DNA of 33,465 nt, taken from the NCBI GenBank assembly GCA_027485145.1, contig JAIXRO010000138.1, positions 1 through 33,465 of the forward strand, in the 5' to 3' direction. Below are positions 7,801 through 16,539 of this stretch, piece by piece. Position 1 is the first letter of the stretch. The number at the start of each line of letters is the position of its first letter. The DNA is from Hyphomonadaceae bacterium (GTDB taxonomy: Bacteria > Pseudomonadota > Alphaproteobacteria > Caulobacterales > Hyphomonadaceae). The notes beneath the pieces were generated by a model. It made no database searches. It was not told the DNA's origin and saw nothing but the letters and a program-made list of their open reading frames with translations. The position numbers were made by a program, and so were the translations under genes.

Positions 7801-9920
7801 TGTCCGGCGTCCGCGTGGACCGCCAGGGCCGCAACATATCGGCGACCGGATTTGCGGCGGAGACCAATCAGGGCTTTGTGCGCCAGGAGCTTGCCGCGGA
7901 CGGGACGTCCGGTCCTTATGTGCTGCCTGTCTCGCCGGTGGTGCGCAATTCCGAAGTGATCACGGTGGAGACGCGGGACCGGCTGCGGCCGGATATCGTG
8001 CTGGACGTGCGCACGCTCGCGCGCTGGCTCGACTATGATCTCGATTTCCGGACCGGCGAACTGGTGTTCCGCTATCCGGTCAGCGCGACCGATGCCGGGT
8101 TCAATCCGAATGTGATCGTCGTCAATTACGAGGCTGAAACGGGAGCCGAGCGCAACGAAACCGTCGGTGGGCGCGTTTCGGTGCACACCGAAGACCGGCG
8201 TCTCGAGGCCGGCGTGACGGCCGTGCATGAAGAAGGCTCGCCGTTCAAAGCCAATGCGCGGGGCGAACTCTTGGCTGTCGACGCCGAGGCGAAGATTGAT
8301 GCCAGGACCCATCTGAAGGCTGAACTGGCCACCACCTCGCGGGAAGGCACCCCGGAAGCTGGCGGCGCGGATGCGTTCCGGCTGGAAGCCGTGCACAAGC
8401 AGGACGCCGTGACCGTCACGGCCTACTATCATCAGGAAGATGCCGGCTTCGGCCTCGGCCAGCAGAGTGCCTCCACCTCCGGCGTGCGCCGGGTGGGTGT
8501 GGATGCGCGCGCGCGGCTTGCCGAAACCGTCAGTGAGCAGACGGGCAAGCGGCAGGAATACACGGCCGAAGGGCGCGCCTACCGGGAGGAAAGCCTCGGC
8601 ACCGGCGCGGCGCGCGACGTGTCCGAGGCCACGCTCAGCCGCAACAGCGACCAATCCGGTCTGACCGCGGGTCTGAAGGCCGTGCGGGAGACATTCGAGA
8701 CCGATGAGGCGCCGCGCGACTCCGTGCTGGCGACCGGGCTCGTGCGCCGCACACTGCCCGATCTCGGGCTGACTTTGACCCTGGCCCACGAGCAGCCCCT
8801 GTCGGCGCAGGACGAAACGAGCCTGTTTCCGGAGCGCACCCTCGCGGGCGCCGACAAGACGCTGACCCGCTGGGCGACGCTCAACCTGCGCCACGAAATC
8901 AAGAACGGCGCGACCGCCTCGGGCAACAGCACGCTGGCGGGTGTGACCGTGAGACCCTGGCGGGGCGGTGAAGTGCGGGTCGCGGCCGATCAGTTCACGC
9001 AGGACAGTGCCAAGCGGCTCAGCGCCACGGTTGGCGCCGATCAGACCATTCCGATCACCGAGGCCTGGTCGGCCAGCTTCGGCGGCGCCCGCCGCGCCCG
9101 GATCGATGGCGGCGATGATTTTCTGGACGTGACGTCAAGCGCGCCGGATTCGCCGTTTGCCGCCGGCGGCGCCTCCACCCTGGCCGGGGAGGCGGGCTTC
9201 ACATCGGCCCATGCGGGGCTCGGCTACCGGGCAAACCGCGCCGCTGCATCTTCGCGGATCGAGTATCGCGATTCCGAACTGGGCGTGCGCTGGACGTCGG
9301 TGCTGGGCGCCGCGCGTGAAGCCAGCGAGACGCTGTCCTATGCGGCCGCTGTCCGCTCGGAGACCGATCGCAAGTCGGGCATTCCGGACACGGAGCAGGT
9401 GGAGGCCCGCATCGGGGCAGCCTGGCGCCCGCGCGGTGAGGGCGCCGTTGTCTTCGCGCGTCTGGACGCCAAGCAGGAGGCCGAAGACGGTATCCGCGAT
9501 GTCTCGAAACTGGTGGGCAATCTCGCCGCCAACGTGCGTGTGTCGGAGCGCACGCAGACCGCGGTGAACCTTGGTCTCAAGTATCAGGAGGCTGACCTTG
9601 CAGGCGGCCGCACCTCCGGGTTTACGCAGCTGGCGGGCGCCGAGATCCGCCAGGATCTGACCCCGCGCTTCGATGTCGGCTTTGCAGCTTCGGCGCTCGT
9701 CGACTACGCCACCGGCACGGCGGACTATGCCTTCGGCCCGTCGGCCGGTTTCACGCCGGTCGAGAATGTCTGGGTCAGCGTCGGCTATAACTTCGCAGGG
9801 TTCCGGGACACGGACTTCGAAGGCGCCGAGTATTGCCGGGACGGGGCGTTCATCAAGGTGCGCGTGAAGTTCGACCAGCAGACCGCCGAAGGCCTGCTGA
9901 AGAAGATCTCGCCGAACTAG
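4839..9920 (+). CDS. Giant DUF11 protein with predicted outer-membrane beta-barrel
   Basis: This 1693-residue protein has a signal peptide (cleavage after ASA near residue 36). In order it shows: a start domain like that of the upstream gene; a DUF11 domain (about 377-485); a carboxypeptidase-regulatory or CNA-B-like fold (about 511-576, GVAGVRVYLETGAYVVTDKDG); Ig-like segments (about 657-735 and 758-850); a conserved block with LLFGDYNTDLGDQTLGRYDRRLSGV (about 955-990) and a block of the type RDRLRPDIVLDVRTL...DYDLDFRTG (about 1045-1078); then about 600 residues of alternating strands typical of a barrel. The barrel region ends with GYNFAGFRDTDF and FIKVRVKFDQ. No TonB box or plug domain is seen. 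ATG at 4845 is an alternative start. The role is unknown; display or export of surface material is an inference. Confidence 0.75.
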   Translation: MGMTAARSGSLSYLQFAARLCGLAFLCAGVAGPASAQLGQQVTNIASVSYELNGQTTRLSTNAATFTIEAARSPSFVRFWRYAPGAPDTLARVNGSDYVPGSTAPVWGMRPGDPGDPFHSVGPPVTNGGTVLDLTASVPLAEATHFFPGELIFVEVNDPGQNGDAQSIETVVIQIQSPAEDAVFMRLYETGPDTGMFIAYLPTVSSAGPPGDAALTLLANGSVTATYQDPFDLEEVSTGSALVDPFGRVFDSITGALLDGVEVTVVDAVTGQPAPVFGLDGVSVYPSTVRTGAVVTDAGGFVYKLEPGQFLFPLMPQGSYRLMLGPIEGYSFASARSAADLANVPGGPFIIQPASYGEAFLLDSPEPVNFDVPVDPTGDLVLEKSVSASTASVGDTVGYTVKISNRNTNALLVRVSDTFPKGFRLVPGSVRLNGETEGRVRLSDDGAQMEVNAGPVAAGESLQLTYALKVSAGARPGPAINRAVAVDASGNASSNTATASIDVIEDLLRSRVTLVGRVVEGGCDGSEAWARTLAAGAGVAGVRVYLETGAYVVTDKDGLYHFEGVEPGTHVVQMDVASLPAGYEVMACEENSRLAGSAFSAFVDARGGSVARTNFYLKRTGDIAVDAVEGEADDTREYLNYDAAWLAAQETAIRWVYPDTDLTPSSRSVNIGILHPGDHKVELTLNGQPVPAANSVAGLTDSGTGNALSRWRGVDILSGENTVIARVIDANGQEVAVLTESIWHVSRIEQAVLVADQSVLPADGRTPPVIAVRLENAAGRPVHKGRSIKVDVSAPYRLRRDEGFEGDGVTTTRTAQEVVVGSDGIARIVLEPTLQTGRVRITVDLDDGSQQALEVRLAPEARDWIVVGLAEGSMGLADPDAAPLTPLADMKDGRIAFFAKGMVKGDWLLTLAVDTAKRRGARDTELFEGYIDPNAYYTLYGDRTWQYSDAESRYPLFVKLEKDAVQLLFGDYNTDLGDQTLGRYDRRLSGVRVDRQGRNISATGFAAETNQGFVRQELAADGTSGPYVLPVSPVVRNSEVITVETRDRLRPDIVLDVRTLARWLDYDLDFRTGELVFRYPVSATDAGFNPNVIVVNYEAETGAERNETVGGRVSVHTEDRRLEAGVTAVHEEGSPFKANARGELLAVDAEAKIDARTHLKAELATTSREGTPEAGGADAFRLEAVHKQDAVTVTAYYHQEDAGFGLGQQSASTSGVRRVGVDARARLAETVSEQTGKRQEYTAEGRAYREESLGTGAARDVSEATLSRNSDQSGLTAGLKAVRETFETDEAPRDSVLATGLVRRTLPDLGLTLTLAHEQPLSAQDETSLFPERTLAGADKTLTRWATLNLRHEIKNGATASGNSTLAGVTVRPWRGGEVRVAADQFTQDSAKRLSATVGADQTIPITEAWSASFGGARRARIDGGDDFLDVTSSAPDSPFAAGGASTLAGEAGFTSAHAGLGYRANRAAASSRIEYRDSELGVRWTSVLGAAREASETLSYAAAVRSETDRKSGIPDTEQVEARIGAAWRPRGEGAVVFARLDAKQEAEDGIRDVSKLVGNLAANVRVSERTQTAVNLGLKYQEADLAGGRTSGFTQLAGAEIRQDLTPRFDVGFAASALVDYATGTADYAFGPSAGFTPVENVWVSVGYNFAGFRDTDFEGAEYCRDGAFIKVRVKFDQQTAEGLLKKISPN

Positions 9921-9921
9921 G

Positions 9922-11124
9922 TCAGGCGGTTTTCGCGGACTTTCCGCCAACCGGGCGCCAGGCCGCGAACGGCCGTTCGATCAGCACAAAGAACACATAC
10001 CCTGCAGCCAGTCCGATCGCCATGATCAGCGCGAAGCCGCCCGCGATGGTGAGGTAGGTCATCGGCACGAACTTGGCGAAAACCAGCGCCGCGATGTGGA
10101 AGACCTGCAGGTGCACGAGGTAGAGCGAGTAGCAGGCAAGCCCGATATAGGTGACGTAGGGCAGGCGGCAGAACTTGCCGAACAGGGTGCCCGGCTGGAA
10201 GGCGAGACCGAAGAAGACCGCGATCAGGCCGAGACTGAGCGCCCAGTAGACAAGCGTCATCGCCAGCGGCTCGAACCGCGCATGGCTGAGCCAGAACATG
10301 ACATAGACACAGCCGATGCCCACGAGGAGGCTGGCGCGGGAGCCGATCCAGCTGAAGGCACGCTGCCATGCGCGCTCTTGGCGGGCGAGCGTGATGCCAA
10401 GGCCGAAATAGACGATGTAGGAGAGGATGGTGAAGGAATTCACCGGGATGAGCTTGTTGATCGACACGAACGTGATGACGAAGAACAGGCTGAGCATGGC
10501 GGCGAAGCGCCAGGGCGCCGAACGGTCATCGCCGCGAAAGAGGGCGAGGAAGATCAGCGGCGCGAGCAGGTAGAACTGGACCTCGACTTCCAGCGACCAG
10601 CCGAGCGCATAGAGGCGGGGCATCGAGTCGAAGACGGCGCCGTGCATGTAGAAGAGGCTCGCGGCCAGGCTGGCGGGCAGGGGAATTTCCCCCGCCGCTG
10701 AGCGGTTCAGGCCCTCCGGCGTGAAGCCGAGGAAGAAATAGACGCAGAATGTGGCGATCAGGATCAGGTAATAGGGCGGGAAGATCCGCGTCATCCGGCG
10801 GATGTAGTATTTGCCGACAAAGCCGGCATCGAACCGTCCGGCCGGAACGTCCTGCATCTGCTTGGCGATGATGAACCCGCTGATCGCAAAGAACAGCAGC
10901 ACGCCCTGGTTCGGACCCGCGAGAAAGTGCAGGAGGCCATTGGCAGTCTCGTTGTCGAGCGACGGATTCGGGGCGAGCCAGAGCCGGTTGATGCGCTCGC
11001 ACAGGTGTCCGATCATGACGTTCATGATGGCAAAGAAGCGCAGGCCGTCGATCTCGGGGCGGTAGCTGGCCGGGTTGACGTTCCGCTTGAAGACGGCGGA
11101 CGGACGCAAGAGGTTCTGAAGCAT
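9922..11124 (-). CDS. Acyltransferase family 3 membrane protein (OafA/YrhL-like)
   Basis: This 400-residue integral membrane protein belongs to the acyltransferase-3 family, which moves acetyl or similar groups onto polysaccharides, LPS or other envelope glycans. It has the family signature YRPEIDGLRFFAIMNVMIGH at residues 21-40, with the conserved His40, then FFAISGFII and the YYIRRMTRIFPPYYL motif, followed by about eight more hydrophobic segments. An open frame extends upstream to 11514, but that extension lacks family similarity and would cross the divergent gene; the ATG at 11124 with GGGACG upstream is preferred. It lacks the SGNH domain that some relatives carry as a fusion, while a separate SGNH gene sits divergently next to it. 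Its substrate is not known. Confidence 0.88.
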   Translation of the reverse strand: MLQNLLRPSAVFKRNVNPASYRPEIDGLRFFAIMNVMIGHLCERINRLWLAPNPSLDNETANGLLHFLAGPNQGVLLFFAISGFIIAKQMQDVPAGRFDAGFVGKYYIRRMTRIFPPYYLILIATFCVYFFLGFTPEGLNRSAAGEIPLPASLAASLFYMHGAVFDSMPRLYALGWSLEVEVQFYLLAPLIFLALFRGDDRSAPWRFAAMLSLFFVITFVSINKLIPVNSFTILSYIVYFGLGITLARQERAWQRAFSWIGSRASLLVGIGCVYVMFWLSHARFEPLAMTLVYWALSLGLIAVFFGLAFQPGTLFGKFCRLPYVTYIGLACYSLYLVHLQVFHIAALVFAKFVPMTYLTIAGGFALIMAIGLAAGYVFFVLIERPFAAWRPVGGKSAKTA

Positions 11125-11335
11125 CGATCGTCCCGACTTTAACCTTGTTCCGCGGCGCAGGATGCCCGTATGCCGAGGCGCACCCGCGGCGTAAATGGCT
11201 GCAAGATGCGTTCCAGCCGGGGCGCCGGACCGCGTTTGCGAGTAATCGGACGCAGCGCAGCCGCTTGAAGCAATTTGAAACATTTGTAGGTAGGGATGGT
11301 GAAGGACTTCCTGATGAGGCAACGGTGAAAGCCAG

Positions 11336-12124
11336 ATGACCGCACATTCCAGCAAAGCACCCTTCAGCCACTTGGCCCGTACATGCGCGTTTTCCGTGCT
11401 GGCGCTTCTGGCCGCCGGAGCGTGTTCGGGGCCTCTGGAGGCAGAGTCGATGCCCCGCGTATGCGCCGAAATCCCCCAAAGTGTGTTCGTGGCGGCCACC
11501 GAGGGCGTCGCCACCCACTCGAAGTTGGCCTCCGCCTATTTCCGCACGCGGCTGGAAGCGTTCTCCAGGGACCCGCTCGGTTGCGGGCAGGTCGTGATGC
11601 TGGGCGACAGCCATACCGAGATGAATGACTGGGACGCCGCGATCCCGGGTGATCTGCCTCTGCGCAACCGGGGAATCGGCGGGGATACGACCGAAGGCCT
11701 GCTGACGCGTCTCGAGGAAATCACGCTTAGCCAGCCCGAAGCGGTCTTCCTGCTGATCGGCACGAACGATGTCTGGACGGAGACGACGCCGGAGATGACG
11801 GTTTCGGCGATTGCCCGGACCGTGCGCGTGATCCGGGCAAAAAGCCCCGACACCCGGATCTTCGTTCAAACCGTTTTCCCCATGCGGGTCGAATACGGTC
11901 CGAATGACCGGATCCGCGAGATCAACACGCTGTTGAAGGCCCGGAGCAAAACCGCGAAGTTCAAGTTGCTCGATCCCTACGCGCTGCTGGTGGACACGAG
12001 CGGACAGCTCAACGCCGCCTATACCGACGATGGCCTGCATCTCAATGCGGCGGGAAATGCGGTCTGGTCGCAGCTGGTCACCGATACGCTCCGCGAGAAC
12101 GGCTTGCTCGACGACGGCGCCTGA
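11336..12124 (+). CDS. SGNH/GDSL-family hydrolase, secreted or lipoprotein
   Basis: This 262-residue protein has the SGNH hydrolase blocks: GDSH with catalytic Ser92, GIGGDTT with the oxyanion Gly near 116, GTND with Asn144, and DGLHLN with Asp232 and His235. The family cleaves ester bonds in lipids, acylated sugars and similar substrates; the subtype here resembles GDSL lipases or acylhydrolases. The N-terminus is a signal sequence ending LLAAGACS, where Cys30 could be lipidated although the lipobox is weak. It is divergent from an acyltransferase-3 gene across 211 bases with no obvious element. This suggests, but does not prove, matched addition and removal of acyl groups on one envelope polymer. 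Confidence 0.85.
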   Translation: MTAHSSKAPFSHLARTCAFSVLALLAAGACSGPLEAESMPRVCAEIPQSVFVAATEGVATHSKLASAYFRTRLEAFSRDPLGCGQVVMLGDSHTEMNDWDAAIPGDLPLRNRGIGGDTTEGLLTRLEEITLSQPEAVFLLIGTNDVWTETTPEMTVSAIARTVRVIRAKSPDTRIFVQTVFPMRVEYGPNDRIREINTLLKARSKTAKFKLLDPYALLVDTSGQLNAAYTDDGLHLNAAGNAVWSQLVTDTLRENGLLDDGA

Positions 12125-12185
12125 CCGGCGGCTTCAGGCCAGGTGAGAGTGGACGCAGGCGCCCGGCTGGCTTAGCTGCGTGGCC

Positions 12186-12812
12186 ATGACACTTGTGAAG
12201 ATCTGCGGATTGAAGGACCCGGACCTCGTCGCCTTCGCGGCGCGCGAGGGCGCAGACTGGATCGGGTTCATGTTTCCGGTCAGCCCGCGGCAGGTGACCC
12301 TGGCGGCGGCGGAGACGTTGCTCCTGTCGGTCGGGAGCGCCGTGCCGGTGGCGGTGCTGCTGGATGCGCCCGACGCCGAGGTGAAGGCTGTGGCGGCGCT
12401 CGGCTTTCCGGTCCTGCAGCTGCATGGCAGCGAGACGCCGGAGCGCGTGGCCGAGATCAAGGCGATGACCGGGGCGGAGGTCTGGAAGGTGCTGGGCGTG
12501 CGCGCGGCGGGCGATCTGGCGCGGGCGGCGGACTATGCCGCAGCCGACCGGTTGCTGCTGGACGCGAAGCCGCCGGACGGGGACGCGCAGAAGGGCGGGC
12601 ATGGGGCGGTGTTCGACTGGTCCCTGCTGAAGGATTGGACGGCGCCGAAACCGTGGATCCTTGCGGGCGGGCTGACACCTGAAAATGTCGCAGGCGCGAT
12701 ACGCCAAACTGCCGCGCCTGCGGTGGACGTGTCCTCTGGTGTGGAACGGATACGGGGGTTAAAGGACAGGGAACGGGTGCGCGCCTTTCTGCGTGCGGCC
12801 AAGGGAACCTGA
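12186..12812 (+). CDS. trpF: Phosphoribosylanthranilate isomerase
   Basis: This enzyme converts phosphoribosylanthranilate to the carboxyphenylamino-deoxyribulose intermediate in tryptophan synthesis. The 208-residue protein has the KICGL motif with general-base Cys7, LLLDAK with Asp126, and the phosphate-binding GGLTPENV and VDVSSGVE...GLKD segments. The length is normal. A GTG at 12180 in frame is an alternative start; neither has a good Shine-Dalgarno sequence. It opens a plus-strand cluster in which trpB starts 5 bases after its stop. No trp leader peptide or attenuator was seen upstream. Confidence 0.93.
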   Translation: MTLVKICGLKDPDLVAFAAREGADWIGFMFPVSPRQVTLAAAETLLLSVGSAVPVAVLLDAPDAEVKAVAALGFPVLQLHGSETPERVAEIKAMTGAEVWKVLGVRAAGDLARAADYAAADRLLLDAKPPDGDAQKGGHGAVFDWSLLKDWTAPKPWILAGGLTPENVAGAIRQTAAPAVDVSSGVERIRGLKDRERVRAFLRAAKGT

Positions 12813-12817
12813 GCCTC

Positions 12818-14025
<1,208 letters not shown>

Positions 14026-14029
<4 letters not shown>

Positions 14030-14376
14030 CGCGGATGACCGGCGGGTGCCATTGCGGCGCGGTAGGCTTCGAAGTGATCGGCGAGTTTTCGTCCGGCATG
14101 GAATGCAACTGCTCGCATTGCGACATCAAGGGTCTCGTGCTCGCCTTTGTGCCGCGTACGGACTTCACGTTGCTGCGCGGCGAGGATGAGACCGAGACCT
14201 ATCATTTCAACCGCGGCGCCATCGACCATGTGTTCTGCAAGACCTGCGGCGTGGAGGCGTTCGGCTTCGGCGCGGCGCCGGACGGGACGCAGATGGCGGC
14301 GATCAACCTGCGCTGCGTCAACGGCCTCGACCGGCGCACGATCACCCTCGAACAAGTCAATGGCAAGGATTTCTGA
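14026..14376 (+). CDS. GFA/CENP-V family zinc protein
   Basis: This 116-residue protein belongs to the GFA family, a small zinc fold named after glutathione-dependent formaldehyde-activating enzyme. Zinc-ligand cysteines are visible in [14 protein letters not shown] and CKTCG. Most members have unproven functions, so formaldehyde activation should not be assumed. The ATG overlaps the trpB stop by four bases; a longer open frame from 13969 would run inside trpB and is not preferred. Its place between trpB and trpA, with a 3-base gap to cutA, implies cotranscription with the tryptophan genes. Confidence 0.88.
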
Positions 14377-14379
14377 GAC

Positions 14380-14700
14380 GTGACCGGTTTCATCCTCGTA
14401 CGCATCACCTGTCCCTCGCGCCGCGTGGCCGAAGATATTGCCGACGCTGCGCTCGAAGCCCGCCTTGCGGCCTGCGCAAATCTCGAAGGGCCGGTCTCGT
14501 CCACCTATCGCTGGAAAGGCGTCATCGAACAGTCGTTTGAATTCATCCTCTGGCTCAAGGCGCCGGATGCGAACTGGACGAACATCGAAGCGCTGGTGAA
14601 GCGGGTCCACCCCTATGACGTGCCCGCGATCGTTGCGATGCCGCTGTCGCACATCAGCGACGACTACGCCGCCTGGGCGCTCGAGAATACGGCGAACTGA
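14380..14700 (+). CDS. cutA: CutA-family divalent-ion tolerance protein
   Basis: CutA is a small trimeric ferredoxin-like fold protein, historically linked to copper tolerance, with an uncertain cellular role. The 106-residue protein shows the family's ILVRITCPSRRVAEDIADAALE start, RLAACAN, the YRWKG strand and the HPYDVPAI motif (usual form HPYEVPEI). It starts with GTG three bases after the GFA gene and its TGA abuts the trpA ATG with no gap. The length is normal. It therefore sits inside the tryptophan operon, a linkage that may be by chance or local to this lineage. Confidence 0.93.
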   Translation: MTGFILVRITCPSRRVAEDIADAALEARLAACANLEGPVSSTYRWKGVIEQSFEFILWLKAPDANWTNIEALVKRVHPYDVPAIVAMPLSHISDDYAAWALENTAN

Positions 14701-15528
14701 ATGGGACGCACACGGATCGAAGCGGCCTTTGCGAAGGCGCGCGGCGAAAGTCGCGCCGTGCTTGTCACCTACCTGATGGCGGGCGACCCGGACCTTGAGT
14801 CCAGTTATGCGGCGCTGTGCGCGCTGCGCGACAATGGCGCCGACATCATCGAGCTTGGCGCGCCGTTCACGGACCCGATGGCAGATGGCGCCGCGATCCA
14901 GAAGGCCGGCCTCAGGGCCCTCGCGAACGGCACGAAACTGACCGACGTGATCGCGCTCGCCGCGCGGTTCCGGAAAGACGATTCGACGACCCCGCTGATC
15001 CTCATGGGCTACGCCAACCCGGTGCATTCCCTGGGCTACGACGTCTTTGCAAAGGCCGCGGCCGAAGCCGGCATCGATGGCACGATCCTGGTGGACCTGC
15101 CGCCCGAGGAAGATGCGGGCCTGCGCGCGCTATACGCGCAATACGGGCTTTCGGCGATCCGTCTTGCAACCCCGACGACGGACAAGGCCCGGGCCGCCAA
15201 GGTCGCGGAAGGGGCGTCCGGGTTTATTTATTTCGTCGCCGTAACGGGCGTCACCGGGGCTGGTAGCGCCGATCCTGCAGCGATTGCCGGGCAGGTGGCG
15301 ATGGTTAAATCTGTGTCGGGATTGCCGGTTTGTGTCGGTTTTGGTGTAAAAAATGGTGCACAGGCTGCAGAAATGGCTAAAATCGCCGACGGGGTGGTCG
15401 TTGGTTCGGCTTTTGTGGAAAAGGCGGGCGATGCACATGCAACTGGCCGGCTCGAGGCAGCGGCGCCCGCAATGGGCGCGCTCGCACGCGAATTGCGGGT
15501 TGCCATCGATACAGTCCGCAAAGCCTGA
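14701..15528 (+). CDS. trpA: Tryptophan synthase alpha chain
   Basis: TrpA cleaves indole-3-glycerol phosphate to release indole, which channels to TrpB. The 275-residue protein has YLMAGDPD and IIELGAPFTDPMADG, with the catalytic Glu51 and Asp62, and the phosphate-binding GFGVKNGAQ and GVVVGSAFVE. Its ATG follows the cutA stop without a gap. It is a standard-length family member. In many alphaproteobacteria trpB and trpA are adjacent, so the two genes between them here are the unusual point. Confidence 0.97.
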   Translation: MGRTRIEAAFAKARGESRAVLVTYLMAGDPDLESSYAALCALRDNGADIIELGAPFTDPMADGAAIQKAGLRALANGTKLTDVIALAARFRKDDSTTPLILMGYANPVHSLGYDVFAKAAAEAGIDGTILVDLPPEEDAGLRALYAQYGLSAIRLATPTTDKARAAKVAEGASGFIYFVAVTGVTGAGSADPAAIAGQVAMVKSVSGLPVCVGFGVKNGAQAAEMAKIADGVVVGSAFVEKAGDAHATGRLEAAAPAMGALARELRVAIDTVRKA

Positions 15529-15558
15529 CACTGCCGCGTATTCGGGAGTCCCTGACTT

Positions 15559-16539
15559 ATGAACTGGATCAACAAGGTCACGCCGCCGGGCCTCAAGACA
15601 ATCATGTCCAAGAAGGACACGCCGGACGACCTCTGGGTCAAATGTCCGCTGTCCGGCGAGCTGATCTACAAGAGCGACCTTGAAGCGACCTGGAATGTCA
15701 CGCCCGCCGGCGCGCACCTGCGGATTTCGCCGCGCGTGCGTTTCCGGCTGCTCTTTGATGATGAGCGTTGGGAGCCGGTCGCCTTGCCGGCCGTGCCGCT
15801 CGATCCCCTGAAGTTCAAGGATGACAAGCCCTACCCGGCCCGCCTCAAGGCGGCGAAGGCGAAGGTGGCGGCACGCGATCTCAAGGAAACCGAAGACGGC
15901 GGCGCACCGCTCCTGCAGGAAGACTGCATGGTTGCGGCCTATGGCAAGATCGGCGGCGTGCCGGCAGTCGTGCTGGTCCAGGATTTCGATTTCATGGGCG
16001 GCTCGCTCGGCATGGCGGCGGGCGAGGCGTTCATCACCGCGGCGCAGCTCGCCTTGGCCCGAAAGTCCTCCTTCGTGGTGTGCACGGCCTCCGGCGGCGC
16101 GCGGATGCAGGAGGGCACGCTGAGCCTGATGCAGATGCCGCGCACGACACTCGCGATCAACGATCTCGCCGACGCGAAACTGCCCTATGTGGTGGTGCTG
16201 ACGGACCCGACCTCGGGCGGCGTGTCGGCCTCCTACGCGATGCTCGGCGACGTTCACATTGCGGAGCCGGGCGCGATGATCGCGTTCTCGGGTCCGCGCG
16301 TGATCGAACAGACGATCCGCGAGAGCCTGCCGAAAGGCTTCCAGAGATCCGAGTTCCTGCGCGAGAAGGGTCAGGTCGATATCGTCTGTGACCGGAGGAA
16401 ACTGAAGGCCACGCTGTCGCGTATCCTTTCCCACCTCCTGCCGATGTCGCGCCGCCGGGAGGACCGCTCCAACGTGACGCTGACGGCGCCGAAGACGCAT
16501 GCCGACAAGCTGCCCCAGCCGAAGGGCGTCGCCGATTGA
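15559..16539 (+). CDS. accD: Acetyl-CoA carboxylase carboxyltransferase subunit beta
   Basis: AccD pairs with AccA to transfer the carboxyl group from carboxybiotin to acetyl-CoA, the first step of fatty-acid synthesis. The 326-residue protein has GGSLGMAAGEA, TASGGARMQEG, DPTSGGVSASYA, FSGPRVIEQTI and LREKGQVD, all family motifs. The N-terminal zinc ribbon is degenerate: at residues 29-51 only Cys29 of the four usual cysteines remains (CPLSG, then VTPAG). GGGAG precedes the ATG. The next gene overlaps its TGA. Confidence 0.96.
   Translation: MNWINKVTPPGLKTIMSKKDTPDDLWVKCPLSGELIYKSDLEATWNVTPAGAHLRISPRVRFRLLFDDERWEPVALPAVPLDPLKFKDDKPYPARLKAAKAKVAARDLKETEDGGAPLLQEDCMVAAYGKIGGVPAVVLVQDFDFMGGSLGMAAGEAFITAAQLALARKSSFVVCTASGGARMQEGTLSLMQMPRTTLAINDLADAKLPYVVVLTDPTSGGVSASYAMLGDVHIAEPGAMIAFSGPRVIEQTIRESLPKGFQRSEFLREKGQVDIVCDRRKLKATLSRILSHLLPMSRRREDRSNVTLTAPKTHADKLPQPKGVAD

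Noticed and set aside
6942..8894. 650-residue minus-strand open frame inside the giant DUF11 gene
   Set aside because: Its composition is typical of antisense frames in GC-rich genes. It shows no motif or ribosome-binding site and lies wholly within a well-supported gene.
10526..12040. 504-residue minus-strand frame crossing the acyltransferase and SGNH genes
   Set aside because: It runs through a divergent promoter region and two secure genes without any family motif.
15130..16500. 456-residue minus-strand open frame opposite trpA and accD
   Set aside because: It crosses two secure genes and has the Arg/His-rich makeup of a shadow frame.
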